From Pseudorasbora parva (taxonomy: Eukaryota > Chordata > Actinopteri > Cypriniformes > Gobionidae): a DNA stretch of 64,000 bases. The notes under the pieces are model-generated. The model did no database searches. It was not told the DNA's origin and saw only the letters and a program-made list of their open reading frames with translations. Of the stretch, positions 35,016 through 48,900 are shown piece by piece. The stretch covers positions 42,842,524 to 42,906,523 of the forward strand of contig NC_090191.1 of assembly GCF_024679245.1 (NCBI RefSeq), given 5' to 3'. The position numbers and the translations under genes were made by a program. Within the stretch, counting starts at the first letter, position 1. Every line of letters begins with the position of its first letter.

Positions 35016-36241
35016 GGGTTGTTAGACACCCTTTTGGAAGGCATCCGGACACGTGGGAGGCAGGAGGATCCCATCTGTCCCCCCTCCTCTGCCCCGCCCC
35101 CTCCGGTGTGAAGCTCCGCCCCCCTCGTAACACGGTGAGTTTGTGTTCAGACCTTTTCTATATCACACACATCTAAGTGTGTTAAGTAAGGGATAATGTA
35201 CACCCAGCCGGTTATCGCAGAATAAACCCCGACAGAGCGATCAGGACCCTGATGTGAAGCGGAGGTACATTATCCCGCTTATTGCAGGGCTACTAGTCTC
35301 AAATAAATTAGACAAAATATTGTCTCGATTAAATATTTGATTAGCTCTTCCGCAAAGCTTCCGCGAAGAAAAACAGTTCCAGACTGCTTTAAGCCTTTAT
35401 CTATCGCTGCTAAATGTTGAAAATGAATGCTGAAAGGGTTAGTTCAGCCAAAAATGAAACCAAGCCTCTGATTTACTCGCCCTCAGGTCATTATAGGTGT
35501 TTATGACATTCTTCTGTCAGACAAATACAATCAGAGTTATATTTAAAAAGTCCAGGCTAACGTTAATCAGCTGTCCGTCAAATAACGTGCTCCACTCGAC
35601 TCCGATGGGTTAATAGAGCCTTCTGATTCCAATCGATGCGTTTGTGTCAGAAAAATATCCATATTTAAAACGTTATAAAGGAAACCCGCCTTGAGGTCTT
35701 CCATTGTAGCCCACGGCTGTTTAAGCCACAAGATGGCGCCAGCGTTAAGCACAGAAGTAGAACCGGTCAGGATAACTCGCAGTACCCGGATGAGCGGTGT
35801 GTGTTATCTGGGAATAACGTACCGCTGGAATGCGCGATTGACCAATCAGAATCAAGTATTTCACAGAGCCGTGTAATAAATATATGTAAAGGCTTTAATT
35901 GAAGTGAGTCGTATCAGATTGTAAAGGAAAAGCATGCAAACGCTGTTTTTAGTGGCTACATAACTCGCATAATCTCATTTGCATTATTCTGCAATAGGTA
36001 AAATAGTCATAACCACCAACAATACAGAGTTCGCAATATCATTTGATTCGCCACGATCTGAAAAAACAATGTAGTTGATCATTTATACAGTGCTATAGCT
36101 GGACCACAGACAGACAGATCCTGTGATGAGTGTATTTGACATGTCTCGCTGTTTTGTGTTCATGATCTCTATGCGGGAGAGACGCGAGTGTGTCATGTGA
36201 CTGCTCTGAGTCAGACGCAGACGGACCACAGGAGCCCGTAA
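35016..36241 (+). CDS. Probable alternative 3' exons of the RG/proline-rich gene
   Basis: Exon 35016-35134 has a good acceptor (CTTCTTGTCTCCTGAAG) and a strong donor (ACG|GTGAGT). Exon 36221-36241 reads TDHRSP then TAA after an AG, about 95 nt before a polyA signal. If exon 6 splices early at 30150 (CCCCCTG|GTGGCC) the three pieces stay in frame: 732 nt in total, 243 codons plus stop. The added tail is RHPFGRHPDTWEAGG- and proline-rich, similar in flavour to the rest. The 30150 donor is weak, so this isoform is inferred. It would explain why a 3' end signal lies 6 kb past the exon 6 stop. Confidence 0.5.
35436..35720. mobile_element. Fragment of an AAAGGGTTAGTTCAGCC repeat
   Basis: AAAGGGTTAGTTCAGCCAAA followed by TTTACTCGCCCTCAGGTCAT is the left end of a cyprinid repeat related to the TTAA family. 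The right end was not found. It lies between the two putative alternative 3' exons. Confidence 0.6.
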
Positions 36242-36335
36242 GTAACTCACACACACACACACACACACACACTCATCATCATCAGTACGTCTGTATGTTT
36301 TCAGTGTGAGTTATAGTTTGATGTTTTTCTCTTGT

Positions 36336-36341
36336 ATTAAA
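36336..36341 (+). terminator. Polyadenylation signal ATTAAA for the RG/proline-rich gene
   Basis: ATTAAA with a downstream GT-rich stretch (CTTGGTGTTTTTAATGTTTG), about 95 nt after the putative terminal stop codon at 36239-36241. Confidence 0.5.
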
Positions 36342-38024
36342 GCAAAAGATGTTTTCTGAAACCTGTCTTGGTGTTTTTAATGTTTGATGTGATTGTGGGC
36401 AACGGTTTACTGATTTATTGGATGTTAAATGTAGCACACACACGCTATATCCACTAGGGCTGGGTATTGACACACATCATGATTTGATTCAATTTCGATT
36501 TGGATGTATATCTGGGAAAATACATGGCACATTTAATGGTGTCATCAACTGGCTTTTAAAAAAAAAATTATACTGTTGTCTGAGGTCAACTAATGACGCT
36601 CGTGTGGTTTTTACATTCAGAAACATCATAACAAATCAGTAATAGGCTATTTTCTGCACTGGTTCTGATGGGCGTGTCACTGGAGACTTGGATGTAAACG
36701 CCCACGGCTAGGATTGGATAAGATTTGCATATTTAATGAGCTTCAGCTCCTGTCAGTTCACATGAGGGATAGATTTGAAAGCCGGAATGATTCTTACAGG
36801 ACTCGCTAAACGTCCTTATCAAACTAACACAGTGATTTATCTCTCATCCACACGCGATTGATTGGAATATTATTTTTGTGTTACTTGGCCGACCTGATCG
36901 ATGGATATAAGCGTGAACCGCTCGCTCTTCAAATATCAGGTCAAGAGAGTAAACAACGCAGATCAAGATGATATTGTTTTCACTATTTAAGATTCACCGG
37001 CTACCGACGGGCTTACGTTTTGGTAAAACACCAAGTCTGATCCCGATTTTCAATGAACCAACAAATAAAGGATTCTCCATCCTGTGACAGTGTGCTGAGG
37101 TATTTTCTGTTAGACACACATAATCAATACCATCTGTAACAATGCAATACTATCGCATATAAAAACATGTTTTACTCACGTAAGTGTGTTGCACCATTCC
37201 TGTCGGATCCGATACAGAAGCACAGCATTGGGTTTTAATATCTGCAAATCCAGCTTGACCTGAGGTTTGGTTACAAGCGATTATCTCACTATCTCCGACG
37301 TGTTTATTGCTCGTTTAGCTGCACAAGGTGGTGGGCGGAGCTACAGAAGCAGGCGGTGGGCGGGGCTACAGAAGCATGCGTACATTTATCTGTAGAGGCG
37401 GAGTTTCCCTCGTCTAATACGTCACTGATTTGAGATCCTTATTTTCTGGGCCTGGTGTCTATAAAAGCTTTTCTTTGACTAACAAAGACGTTTTCAGCTC
37501 TGACACTTACAGGATATTATATCACGATGACCTTTTATATATCTAAGGCTCAAGGAAAAGATGATTTCTCAATTCATCAGCCCTTTGAACTTTAAAGGTC
37601 AGCCAGTCAGTCAAACCTCATAACTCCGCCTCTATCGTGCATAAAGTGCCACATCTCTGCTGGTTTGCAAAGCAATTGTAAATAAAGAACTTTTATTTTA
37701 TATAAGTACAGCATTTTCTTGACTCGAGAGTCACATATGAGTGATGTATTTGGGGAGCAGAGTGGCTTAGTCCAGCATTTGTCATGGAATCACAGCTAAT
37801 ACTGTCCCAAGTCTCTTTAATAACATGAGATTTCAGCCAAATGACAAAAAATCTGAGCCCCCAAATATCTACAGTAAACTTTATGACTAAATAAATAATG
37901 GATGAAAAGAAAATGCAAAAACCTCATAAAGAAATGTAGTTTATGATACACAGGTAGAAATATTGACACACAAATGAGTTTAACACACGTGGTTCATACG
38001 CGGTTATAAATCTCAGAGAAGGCT
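36342..38024. other. Intergenic, includes one end of a hAT-like repeat at 36455
   Basis: TAGGGCTGGGTATTGACAC at 36455 matches the left terminus of the element at 28139, but no right terminus was found. GGTGGGCGGAGCTACAGAAGC and GGTGGGCGGGGCTACAGAAGC repeat at 37329 and 37355. No gene was seen. Part of 37690-38024 is presumably the 3' UTR of mrps10 on the minus strand. Confidence 0.5.
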
Positions 38025-38376
38025 TCATGAATTCGGCTCCGGCTCGTGTTCATCCCACAGGGCTTTCCGGATGTGCTCTGGGATCTGTTCAACCGCAGTC
38101 TATCAACAACACACACACGTTATCAAACCGACACATACTGCGCTTGGAACATCACACTAGTCTGTGTGTGTGATGGCGTTACCTTGGTGACCTCCATGGC
38201 CACGCCCTCCGGCAGATTCCGCTGAATATACTCCAGATAAACCCGAGCACTCGATCCCGTTATTCGGGAAATCTGAACGGCACAAAGACATCGAAGTTGG
38301 AATGACCAGACGTTACAGAGAAAATAATTAAATATTTATAAAATCCCATACTTTAACAGAAATTTCTCATTTTATA

Positions 38377-38428
<52 letters not shown>

Positions 38429-39464
38429 TGTGTGTGTGTGTGTGTATAAAAATATATACATTAATTAAATATTGCCTGTATATAATATTTTTATTTATTG
38501 ACCCTTTCCCCACACATTTTATAAAAATATTAATATAAAATGTATATAAAAATAGAAATTATATATAGCCTGTATTTAATAAATATATTTGTATTTATTA
38601 ACCATATCCACACAAAAATACAATTTAATAAAATAATTAATATAATATATAAATTGTATTAAATATAATACATAAATTGCTTTATTTATAAAAGGTTTAA
38701 CGTGTATATTTTTCTTAAAATATTAATATAAATTTTGATAAATTTATTAAATAGAATAGTTTTATTTATAAAATGTATAAAATTATATATTGTTTTAATG
38801 AAATGTATTTATTAAATATATATAAGTTGTATTTATAAAATGTATATAAAAATATAAATTAAATGCATAATTTAAAAAATATATATTGTGTATATTGTAT
38901 AAATTAAATTAAAATATATATTTGTTTTAATTAAATGTTAATGTATTAATTACATTAATAATATAAATTAATTGTTTATTATATTTAATATATGAAATGT
39001 ATATGAAAATAATAAACTATACATTTATTTATTTTATATGTACAAATTTGTATATATAAAATCCCATAATTTTACTTTTATATTGATTATTTTAACAGGA
39101 ATTTATCACAATCAAAGGGAATTGTAAAGTTGTGATTTCCAGTCTGAGAAGTGTAATATAATGAACATGTTTTAAATTATGCTCAGCTTTAAAATACTGC
39201 ACAGGCTAGAAATCTAATAATACACATTAAGTATATTAATCGAAAATAAAGTGTGCTCTGTGACCAAACGTGTGTAAGTTGATGGGTCAGACGGTGTGTG
39301 TGTGTGTGTGTGTGTGTTTGTGCATGTTTTTGTGACATGAGGACAAGTGTGTGTAATGCCATGGGTATGACACAGGTATTACAGGAGAGGGTGAAATCTT
39401 TTCAAAATGCAGAATGTTTTCTTTGATCGGTAGTGTGTGTGGTGGGTAGGTTTAGGGTCAGGGG

Positions 39465-39524
<60 letters not shown>

Positions 39525-40295
39525 TGGGTAGGTTTAGGGTCAGTGTGTGTGGGGTCACCTCGATGCTTCTGAAGTGTGTCCTCATCTCGTACTGGACTCT
39601 GTGCTTCTTAAAGATGTGGATGGACTTCAGCAGGGTCAGTTTATCGATGTGCTTGGGCGGCTCAAATCTGGACAGGACACTTAGCCTCAGGTCAAAGTTT
39701 TTTTTGCATTTTAGCAGTTTACTTCAACAATACTCACACTTTCTCCAGGCTGAGGCCGAGCTCTCGAGCTGCCAGAGTGGCGAAAAACTCATAACTGTCC
39801 AACACACACCTGTCGTGACCTTTGACCTGCACTGACAGCCTCTGATAGAGAGGGTCCGGCTCCTCGGTGACCCTCACCTGCGATTCAAACACTGGACATT
39901 AATCACAGTATCCCTTCATCTGACCAACATTAGGGGGAGTTTAAAGCAGAAACTCACGGCTGGAGACGGAGGTGTGTGGATCAACCTAAAATACAAGCAT
40001 TTTAGCGCAAAAACATGTTAAACTTCCATACAATCGGGTCTAAAAACACATTAATATTTTAAACTATTGGGAAACATACCGTGTTTGGTGCTGTTCTGCA
40101 GCGACCTGCGATACAAACAAATGACAAATACAGTTTAAAACACATTTAGCACAATACACAACTATGTTTGGGTAGTAACTAAGATACAGAGACGGATAAG
40201 CCGTATGAAGGAGTTTGCAGTACCGGTAAGAGGAGTCTATTAATGATCTTTGACAGGACTCGAACGGTCTTTACGCTCGTCACGGAGGCCGCCAT
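38025..40295 (-). CDS. mrps10: Mitochondrial ribosomal protein S10 (uS10m), 7 exons
   Basis: Component of the small subunit of the mitochondrial ribosome, nuclear-encoded and imported. Minus-strand exons, in order: 40295-40224, 40105-40080, 39985-39958, 39877-39738, 39667-39559, 38272-38183, 38099-38025. They total 540 nt, 179 residues plus stop, all phases matching. The N-terminus ([19 protein letters not shown]) is basic with hydroxyl residues, as in a mitochondrial targeting peptide. The S10 core is clear: [65 protein letters not shown], then the vertebrate tail [20 protein letters not shown] and [15 protein letters not shown]. Exons 2 and 3 are tiny (26 and 28 nt). The start codon lies in a YY1-like AACATGGCGGCC. 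Divergent from tulp4. Confidence 0.95.
38378..39060. repeat. (TA)n and very AT-rich low-complexity tract in mrps10 intron 5
   Basis: A (TA)n run of about 48 nt and a (TG)n run are followed by about 600 nt of TATAAA/ATTTAT-like sequence. It has no features beyond composition. Confidence 0.85.
39430..39548. repeat. (TG)n with GGTGGGTAGGTTTAGGGTCAG units, mrps10 intron 5
   Basis: A short version of the TG/GATGGGTAGG minisatellite, ending 11 nt before mrps10 exon 5. Confidence 0.85.
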
Positions 40296-41267
40296 GTTCT
40301 CTGCCGCGGAAGTGACGTTAAACACAAGCAGGAAATGGCGCCGCTAACGGCAGGGATTTTTACATGATAGACATGTAAAGAATAATTTGAAAGCCTCTTT
40401 TATTTTTATTTTTAATCTAGTTTACTTTATTATGTGTGTTTGCGTTTTGTTGTTTGTTCAATATTTCTGTATGTCAGTTTGTTTTATCATGATGTCTAGT
40501 ATAAACCTTTAGCTGATCATATGTTTATTTAGGGATGTGATTATCATAGACAGTAAAATGTACAGTAAAATTATGTACCTTGTTGTTGATCTGTTTTTAA
40601 GTGGTACAATAAAAAACTAAAATAAATTTACAACGATGTTTGTCTTGAAAACTAAAACACTGGATGGGAAAACTATGTACTTGTTACGTGCGATACTCGC
40701 TTATGTAATAACTGATTTGTACACTTTGTTTACAATCGTTTATTTACTCCCGCGCAAATAATCAAACTTCCAAACACGTCATTCATTTAGAATATTAAAT
40801 ATAACCATGATAATTACATTACAATGACATTGAAAAGCACATAAATAAAGAAATAGTTGTGGTAGAAAAAAACATTTCAGTTAACATGTTCCACTTCTAT
40901 TTTATACTGAACGCTTACAAATAAAATACTTATGAAGCATTTCTTTGAAAACATTCTTTATTATAGTACAATCAGTGTAAGTAAATAGTATCTGTTGTTA
41001 ATTAGTTTTTACTCTGTTCCCCACCTCTTGTTCTTGTTTACTTTTATTAAAATATAAATCTGCAAAAATAAATAAATTATGAGACACGATAAACTTCCTT
41101 TAAAAAATGTATTATAAATAATACATATAAATGTGTGTATTTAATTATTTATCTACTAGCACATTTAATTATTAATATATTTATTTATACAGCAATATGT
41201 GGATGTATGTTTTTTGTATTTTTATGTTTATTTTTTTGCAAATGTATATATATCAAATAAATAAATC

Positions 41268-41360
<93 letters not shown>

Positions 41361-41639
41361 AAACACACACACACACACACACTTGGATTTATTTATTTGT
41401 TTGTTTGTTTATTTCGTTCTCCATACCTTCCTTTTTTATCGAAATATAGATCTGCAAAAAATAAACATGATCATCAGTGAAATATGTATACGAACATTTA
41501 TTTTATGCTTTTCATTTGATGGTTTTATTCATTTAAGAAAGTTTTTCTGTGTGGAAAAATACACATTCCTCTACACGTTGTGTGAAATGAAATTAAAATA
41601 AAAGCACTGAGGTAAAATATGCGATCATATGGTGGTCAC
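40296..41639. other. AT-rich intergenic spacer between divergent mrps10 and tulp4
   Basis: No gene recognised. The mrps10 promoter is presumably just above 40295 (CGCGGCAGAGAAC on the minus strand; no TATA box). Otherwise it is AT-rich, apart from the palindromic microsatellite at 41254-41402. Confidence 0.5.
41254..41402. repeat. Self-complementary microsatellite: (GT)n then (AC)n with matching flanks
   Basis: CAAATAAATAAATCCAAG(TG)n ... TAAA(CA)n CTTGGATTTATTTATTTG. The GT tract of about 90 nt and the CA tract of about 20 nt, together with 18-nt flanks, are inverted copies, so the whole can form a hairpin. Confidence 0.9.
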
Positions 41640-42929
41640 GTGACCCAGCGAAGCGGCCCAAGGAGCATCAGAACCAGAGACAGCAGCGCTAAAAACACAC
41701 TCCTCTGACTCACACACACCCACAGGTAAACATCGCCACGGGTTCGTTTGGGTTTCCTGATCGTCCCCAGATCGGTTCTGTTTTTCTAGCAAGTCCCGTT
41801 ATTGTGTTTTATAGCGGAAAAACGCTAAGGGAGCGCGTGAAGTGAGTGTAGCAGCGGAGCTAACAAAAGCCACACTCGCAGAAATGCAGCGAAAAACGGT
41901 TTTATTTACCAACGGACGTTTTATTATTCGAATTAAACGGATTGTACGTTAAGATTTGAATCTAAACGGTTGTCTGTGAAGGGTCAGTTGTTAATATAAC
42001 ACGCTTATATTGTAATAATTTGGGAGGTTTATGCTCTCGATCGTTTAATACAGACTTAATTCTCAAACTGTTGGTGTTATTATTGTTGGATCGCTCATAA
42101 AACGACTAAAATGCAGCATTTAGGATGTTTTGAGGCGTAAACCACAGCATTGAATAAATATCATTGTTAAAATATTTCGTTTTAGGTTGCACTGTAGTTT
42201 TACATGGGACTTTTTCCGAGGTGGTTTACAAATATGTAATATTTCTTCATTCTGTGGCGTTATACTGTAGAAATCATCCTATTTTTTTCGAAATCATGAG
42301 GTGAAACGGCAAATTAAACCGCAAGGAAAGTATTTCTGCTACCTAGCAAACAGAAATGTATGTGTGGGTTTTGAGTTTATAAACTGATAATTTAAGACTT
42401 TTATGTTGTAAAGGAGTGCTCGTTAATTAATTTCGCTGATTTCCCAATCATTAATTGTGTTTATATTTCTACCCGTTGTCCTCTAAAAGGAATCCCCGAC
42501 GCTGATTGGCCGGTAGGCTCCTCTGACGCGATGACGACACGGGCGCTCCCGCGCTGGAGCAGCTGACGCGCAGGAGAACCCCGTGCGCGCGCGTGCTGCT
42601 GCTGCCATGAGCACGAGAGAGGAGCGTTTAATCCTTCGATGACGTCACTGCGAGCGCGGCATCGGGCGTAATGACGTCACGAGGCTAAGCTTTGAGAGTT
42701 GAGAGGAGGGGAAAGTTTTCTTTTCGACTTGGGACATTTTCGGACACAGGTGAATTGCGGCAGGTGTTTGCATCATTCATGTGCCTTTTTTAGTCGTTTT
42801 ACGCAGTTCTGCGGATGCGTTCGGAGCTGAAAGTGGTTGTAAAAAAGTCAGCCGCTCTCACCTGGACCCCAAGGACCCGCCGGAGAGCCAGGTGACTCTG
42901 TGGATTTGCGTTAATCCGTCGGTGCAGGT
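41640..42929 (+). promoter_or_regulatory. tulp4 5' region: candidate noncoding exons and CpG-rich promoter
   Basis: Two candidate untranslated exons end in good donors: CCCACAG|GTAAAC at 41725 and GGACACAG|GTGAATTG at 42749. A CpG-dense stretch at about 42510-42670 (GCGCTCCCGCGCTGG; GCGCGCGCGTGCTG; two GATGACGTCA(C/T)-type CRE sites near 42640 and 42671) looks like a promoter. The coding exon is preceded by GGTGCAG at 42927. Which leader is used cannot be told from sequence. Confidence 0.5.
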
Positions 42930-45900
42930 ATGTTTGCGGCTGTGGAGCATGGCCCTGTCCTATGCAGCGACTCCAACATTTTGTGCCTCTCCTGGAAGGG
43001 CCGCGTGCCCCGGAGCGAAAAGGAAAAGCCTGTATGCCGAAAACGTTACTATGAGGAAGGCTGGCTCGCCACAGGGAATGGCAGGGGTGTCGTAGGCGTA
43101 ACTTTTACCTCCAGCCACTGCAGACGAGACCGAACCACCCCACAACGCATCAACTTCAACCTGAGGGGACACAACAGTGAGGTACGGCATTACACACATT
43201 ACATAACCAGCATGGGAACAACCTGCAAACAGCCAAAAGATCCAGGTTTCCCACGGCCAGATTGTAATATGTAAATGTATCTGGCCATTTTATTGAGATT
43301 GCAGAGCCACAGTTTTACCCCACACTGCAAAATAGGCTTTTATTACTTAGTATTTTTGCCTTGTTTCTAGTCAAAATTTCTAAAAATTCTTACATTAAGA
43401 AACATTTACTAGACAAGCAAAATTATTGTCTTGTTTTGGGGAAAATAACTCAAAATGAAGAGAGTTTTTGCTTAAAATAAGATAAATAATCTGCCAATGG
43501 GGTGAGAAACATAATCTTGTTTTCTGTTTGAATTAAGATTATTTTTCTCCCCCCATTGGCAGATTATTTATCTTATTTTAAGCAAAAACTCTCTTCATTT
43601 TGAGTTATTTTCCCCCAAAACAAGACAATAATTTTGCTTGTCTTGGAAATACTTCTTGTTTTGAGACTTTTTAGATGTTTGGACTAGAAACAAGACAAAA
43701 ATACTGAGGAAGAAGAGCATTTTTGACCGCGCATGCACTTTGAGTCGTCAGATTCTTATGTCTTCAAGATGCATGTTACGAATAACTACAACTGAATTTA
43801 AAAAAACAAAAAATGTGTAATTGCACTCGTTTCATTTTATTAATTGTAATGGTAAAATAATGAAATGTTTAAAATGGTAAATGTGATAATGTAAATTAAA
43901 TTGTATTCTTAGTTATGTTTCCAACAAATTAATAATATGCTCACACTTTCAGCCTGTTTAAAAGTAAGTTTTATTTGTGTTCAAGTTTATGAATTTACCC
44001 CAGACAGAATTAATCAACTTTGAAATATCTATTCGAAAGCTAGTTTTATTTTATACCAGGCTTTGAAATACATTGTGTGTTTATTATACCAGGCTGATCG
44101 TTTTTGGAGAAAAAAACGTAAAAGAAAGTGTTGATGACGTCATTTTTTTTCAGTAAAAGTATTATTGATTTTATTTCATGCACAATTGGATGGTTACAGT
44201 ATATTTAAAATGTCATTTGTCCTTAAATTCAAATTTCACATTAAAATTGCATTCAGGCCTTTGAATGCGTTGGTCAAAAGGTGTGATAACCTTTCAAAAT
44301 GCACACAGATTGCATTTAAATCCTATTATATGGATGTTATGTTTAAGTCCCCATGAAATCAAAGGGTTTTTTTTGGCTTTTAATATGAATATGTTAGTTT
44401 TACTGTTATCTATAAGCTTCAAAAACAATGACAAAATCCACATTTAGAGGACATAAGCGTTCAAAACTAACAGCCTCTCGTTTACGCCAGTATGGATGAA
44501 TGATTTTGATGACATCACTTTACACTTTAAATGTTTTGTCCAATCAAATGATCTCTAGAATCTGAAGCCCGCCCTCTATATTATAAACAGATGCTGCAGC
44601 TGAACGATCAGACAGTGCTCTATATAGGGGATACGGAACGATCAGACAGTGCTCTATATAGGGGATAGGGAACGATCAGACAGTGCTCTATATAGGGGAT
44701 AGGGAACGATCAGACAGTGCACTATATAGGGGATAGGGAACGATCAGACAGTGCTCTATATAGGGGATGGGGAACGATCAGCCAGTGCTCTATATAGGGG
44801 ATAGGGAACGATCAGACAGTGCTCTATATAGGGGATAGGGAACGATCAGACAGTGCTCTATATAGGGGATAGGGAACGATCAGACAGTGCTCTATATAGG
44901 GGATAGGGAACGATCAGACAGTGCTCTATATAGGGGATAGGGAACGATCAGACAGTGCTCTATATAGGGGATAGGGAACGATCAGACAGTGCTCTATATA
45001 GGGGATAGGGAACGATCAGACAGTGCACTATATAGGGGATAGGGAACGATCAGACAGTGCTCTATATAGGGGATGGGGAACGATCAGACAGTGCTCTATA
45101 TAGGGGATGGGGAACGATCAGACATTGCTCTATATAGGGGATAGGGAACGATCAGACGGTGCTCTATATAGGGGATAGGGAACGATCAGACAGTGCTCTA
45201 TATAGGGGATAGGGAACGATCAGACAGTGCTCTATATAGGGGATAGGGAACGATCAGACAGTGCTCTATATAGGGGATGGGGAACGATCAGCCAGTGCTC
45301 TATATAGGGGATAGGGAACGATCAGACAGTGCTATATATAGGGGATAGGGAACGATCAGACAGTGCTCTATATAGGGGATAGGGGACGATCAGACAGTGC
45401 TCTATATAGGGGATAGGGAACGATCAGACAGTGCTCTATATAGGGGATAGGGAACGATCAGACAGTGCTCAATATAGGGGATAGGGAACGATCAGACAGT
45501 GCACTATATAGGGGATAGTGAACGATCAGACGGTGCTCTATATAGGGGATAGGGAACGATCAGACAGTGCTTTATATAGGGGATAGTGAACGATCAGACG
45601 GTGCTCTATATAGGGGATAGGGAACGATCAGACAGTGCTCTATATAGGGGATAGGGAACGATCAGACAGTGCTCTATATAGGGGATGGGGAACGATCAGA
45701 CAGTGCTCTATATAGGGGATAGGGAACGATCAGACAGTGCTCTATATAGGGGATAGGGAACGATCAGACAGTGCTCTATATAGGGGATAGGGAACGATCA
45801 GACAGTGCACTATATAGGGGATAGGGAACGATCAGACAGTGCTCTATATAGGGGATAGGGAACGATCAGACAGTGCTCAATATAGGGGATAGGGAACGAT

Positions 45901-48900
45901 CAGACAGTGCACTATATAGGGGATAGTGAACGATCAGACGGTGCTCTATATAGGGGATAGGGAACGATCAGACAGTGCTTTATATAGGGGATAGTGAACG
46001 ATCAGACGGTGCTCTATATAGGGGATAGGGAACGATCAGACAGTGCTCTATATAGGGGATAGGGAACGATCAGACAGTGCTCTATATAGGGGACGATCAG
46101 ACAGTGCTTTATATAGGGGATAGTGAACGATCACACGGTGCTCTATATAGGGGATAGGGAACGATCAGACAGTGCTCTATATAGGGGATAGGGAACGATC
46201 AGACAGTGCTCTATATAGGGGATAGGGGACGATCAGACAGTGCTCTATATAGGGGATGGGGAACGATCAGACAGTGCTCTATATAGGGGATGGGGAACGA
46301 TCAGACGGTGCTCTATATAGGGGATAGGGAACGATCAGACAGTGCTCTATATAGGGGATAGGGAACGATCAGACAGTGCTCTATATAGGGGATAGGGGAC
46401 GATCAGACAGTGCTCTATATAGGGGATGGGGAACGATCAGACAGTGCTCTATATAGGGGATGGGGGACGATCAGACAGTGCTCTATATAGGGGATAGGGA
46501 ACGATCAGACAGTGCTCTATATAGGGGATAGGGAACGATCAGACAGTGCTCTATATAGGGGATAGGGAACGATCAGACAGTGCTCTATATAGGGGATAGG
46601 GAACGATCAGACAGTGCTCTATATAGGGGATAGGGAACGATCAGACAGTGCTCTATATAGGGGATAGGGAACGATCAGACAGGGCACTATATAGGGGATA
46701 GGGAACGATCAGACAGTGCTCTATATAGGGGATAGGGAACGATCAGACAGGGCACTATATAGGGGATAGGGAACGATCAGACAGTGCTCTATATAGGGGA
46801 TAGGGAACGATCAGACAGTGCACTATATAGGGGATAGGGAACGATCAGACAGTGCTCTATATAAGGGATGGAACGATCAGCCAGTGCTCTATATAGGGGA
46901 TGGGGAACGATCAGCCAGTGCTCTATATAGGGGATGGGGAACGATCAGACAGTGCTCTATATAGGGGATAGTGAACGATCAGACAGTGCTCTATATAAGG
47001 GATGGGGAACGATCAGCCAGTGCTCTATATAGGGGATAGGGAACGATCAGACAGTGCTCTATATAGGGGATAGGGAACGATCAGACAGTGCTCTATATAA
47101 GGGATAGGGAACGATCAGACAGTGCACTATATAGGGGATAGGGAACGATCAGACAGTGCTCTATATAGGGGATAGGGAACGATCAGACAGTGCTCTATAT
47201 AGGGGATAGGGAACGATCAGGCAGTGCTCTATATAGGGGATAGGGAACGATCAGACAGTGCTCTATATAGGGGATAGGGAACGATCAGACAGTGCTCTAT
47301 ATAGGGGATAGGGAACGATCAGACAGTGCACTATATAGGGGATGGGGAACGATCAGACAGTGCACTATATAGGGGATGGGGAACGATCAGACAGTGCACT
47401 ATATAGGGGATAGGGAACGATCAGACAGTGCTCTATATAGGGGATAGGGAACGATCAGACAGTGCTCTATATAGGGGATAGGGAACGATCAGACAGTGCT
47501 CTATATAGGGGATAGGGAACGATCAGACAGTGCACTATATAGGGGATGGGGAACGATCAGACAGTGCACTATATAGGGGATACGGAACGATCAGACAGTG
47601 CTCTATATAGGGGATAGGGAACGATCAGACAGTGCTCTATATAGGGGATAGGGAACGATCAGACAGTGCTCTATATAGGGGATAGGGAACGATCAGACAG
47701 TGCTCTATATAGGGGATGGGGAACGATCAGCCAGTGCTCTATATAGGGGATAGGGAACGATCAGACAGTGCTCTATATAGGGGATAGGGAACGATCAGAC
47801 AGTGCTCTATATAGGGGATAGGGGACGATCAGACAGTGCTCTATATAGGGGATAGGGAACGATCAGACAGTGCTCTATATAGGGGATAGGGAACGATCAG
47901 ACAGTGCTCAATATAGGGGATAGGGAACGATCAGACAGTGCACTATATAGGGGATAGTGAACGATCAGACGGTGCTCTATATAGGGGATAGGGAACGATC
48001 AGACAGTGCTTTATATAGGGGATAGTGAACGATCAGACGGTGCTCTATATAGGGGATAGGGAACGATCAGACAGTGCTCTATATAGGGGATAGGGAACGA
48101 TCAGACAGTGCTCTATATAGGGGATGGGGAACGATCAGACAGTGCTCTATATAGGGGATAGGGAACGATCAGACAGTGCTCTATATAGGGGATAGGGAAC
48201 GATCAGACAGTGCTCTATATAGGGGATAGGGAACGATCAGACAGTGCACTATATAGGGGATAGGGAACGATCAGACAGTGCTCTATATAGGGGATAGGGA
48301 ACGATCAGACAGTGCTCAATATAGGGGATAGGGAACGATCAGACAGTGCACTATATAGGGGATAGTGAACGATCAGACGGTGCTCTATATAGGGGATAGG
48401 GAACGATCAGACAGTGCTTTATATAGGGGATAGTGAACGATCAGACGGTGCTCTATATAGGGGATAGGGAACGATCAGACAGTGCTCTATATAGGGGATA
48501 GGGAACGATCAGACAGTGCTCTATATAGGGGACGATCAGACAGTGCTTTATATAGGGGATAGTGAACGATCACACGGTGCTCTATATAGGGGATAGGGAA
48601 CGATCAGACAGTGCTCTATATAGGGGATAGGGAACGATCAGACAGTGCTCTATATAGGGGATAGGGGACGATCAGACAGTGCTCTATATAGGGGATGGGG
48701 AACGATCAGACAGTGCTCTATATAGGGGATGGGGAACGATCAGACGGTGCTCTATATAGGGGATAGGGAACGATCAGACAGTGCTCTATATAGGGGATAG
48801 GGAACGATCAGACAGTGCTCTATATAGGGGATAGGGGACGATCAGACAGTGCTCTATATAGGGGATGGGGAACGATCAGACAGTGCTCTATATAGGGGAT

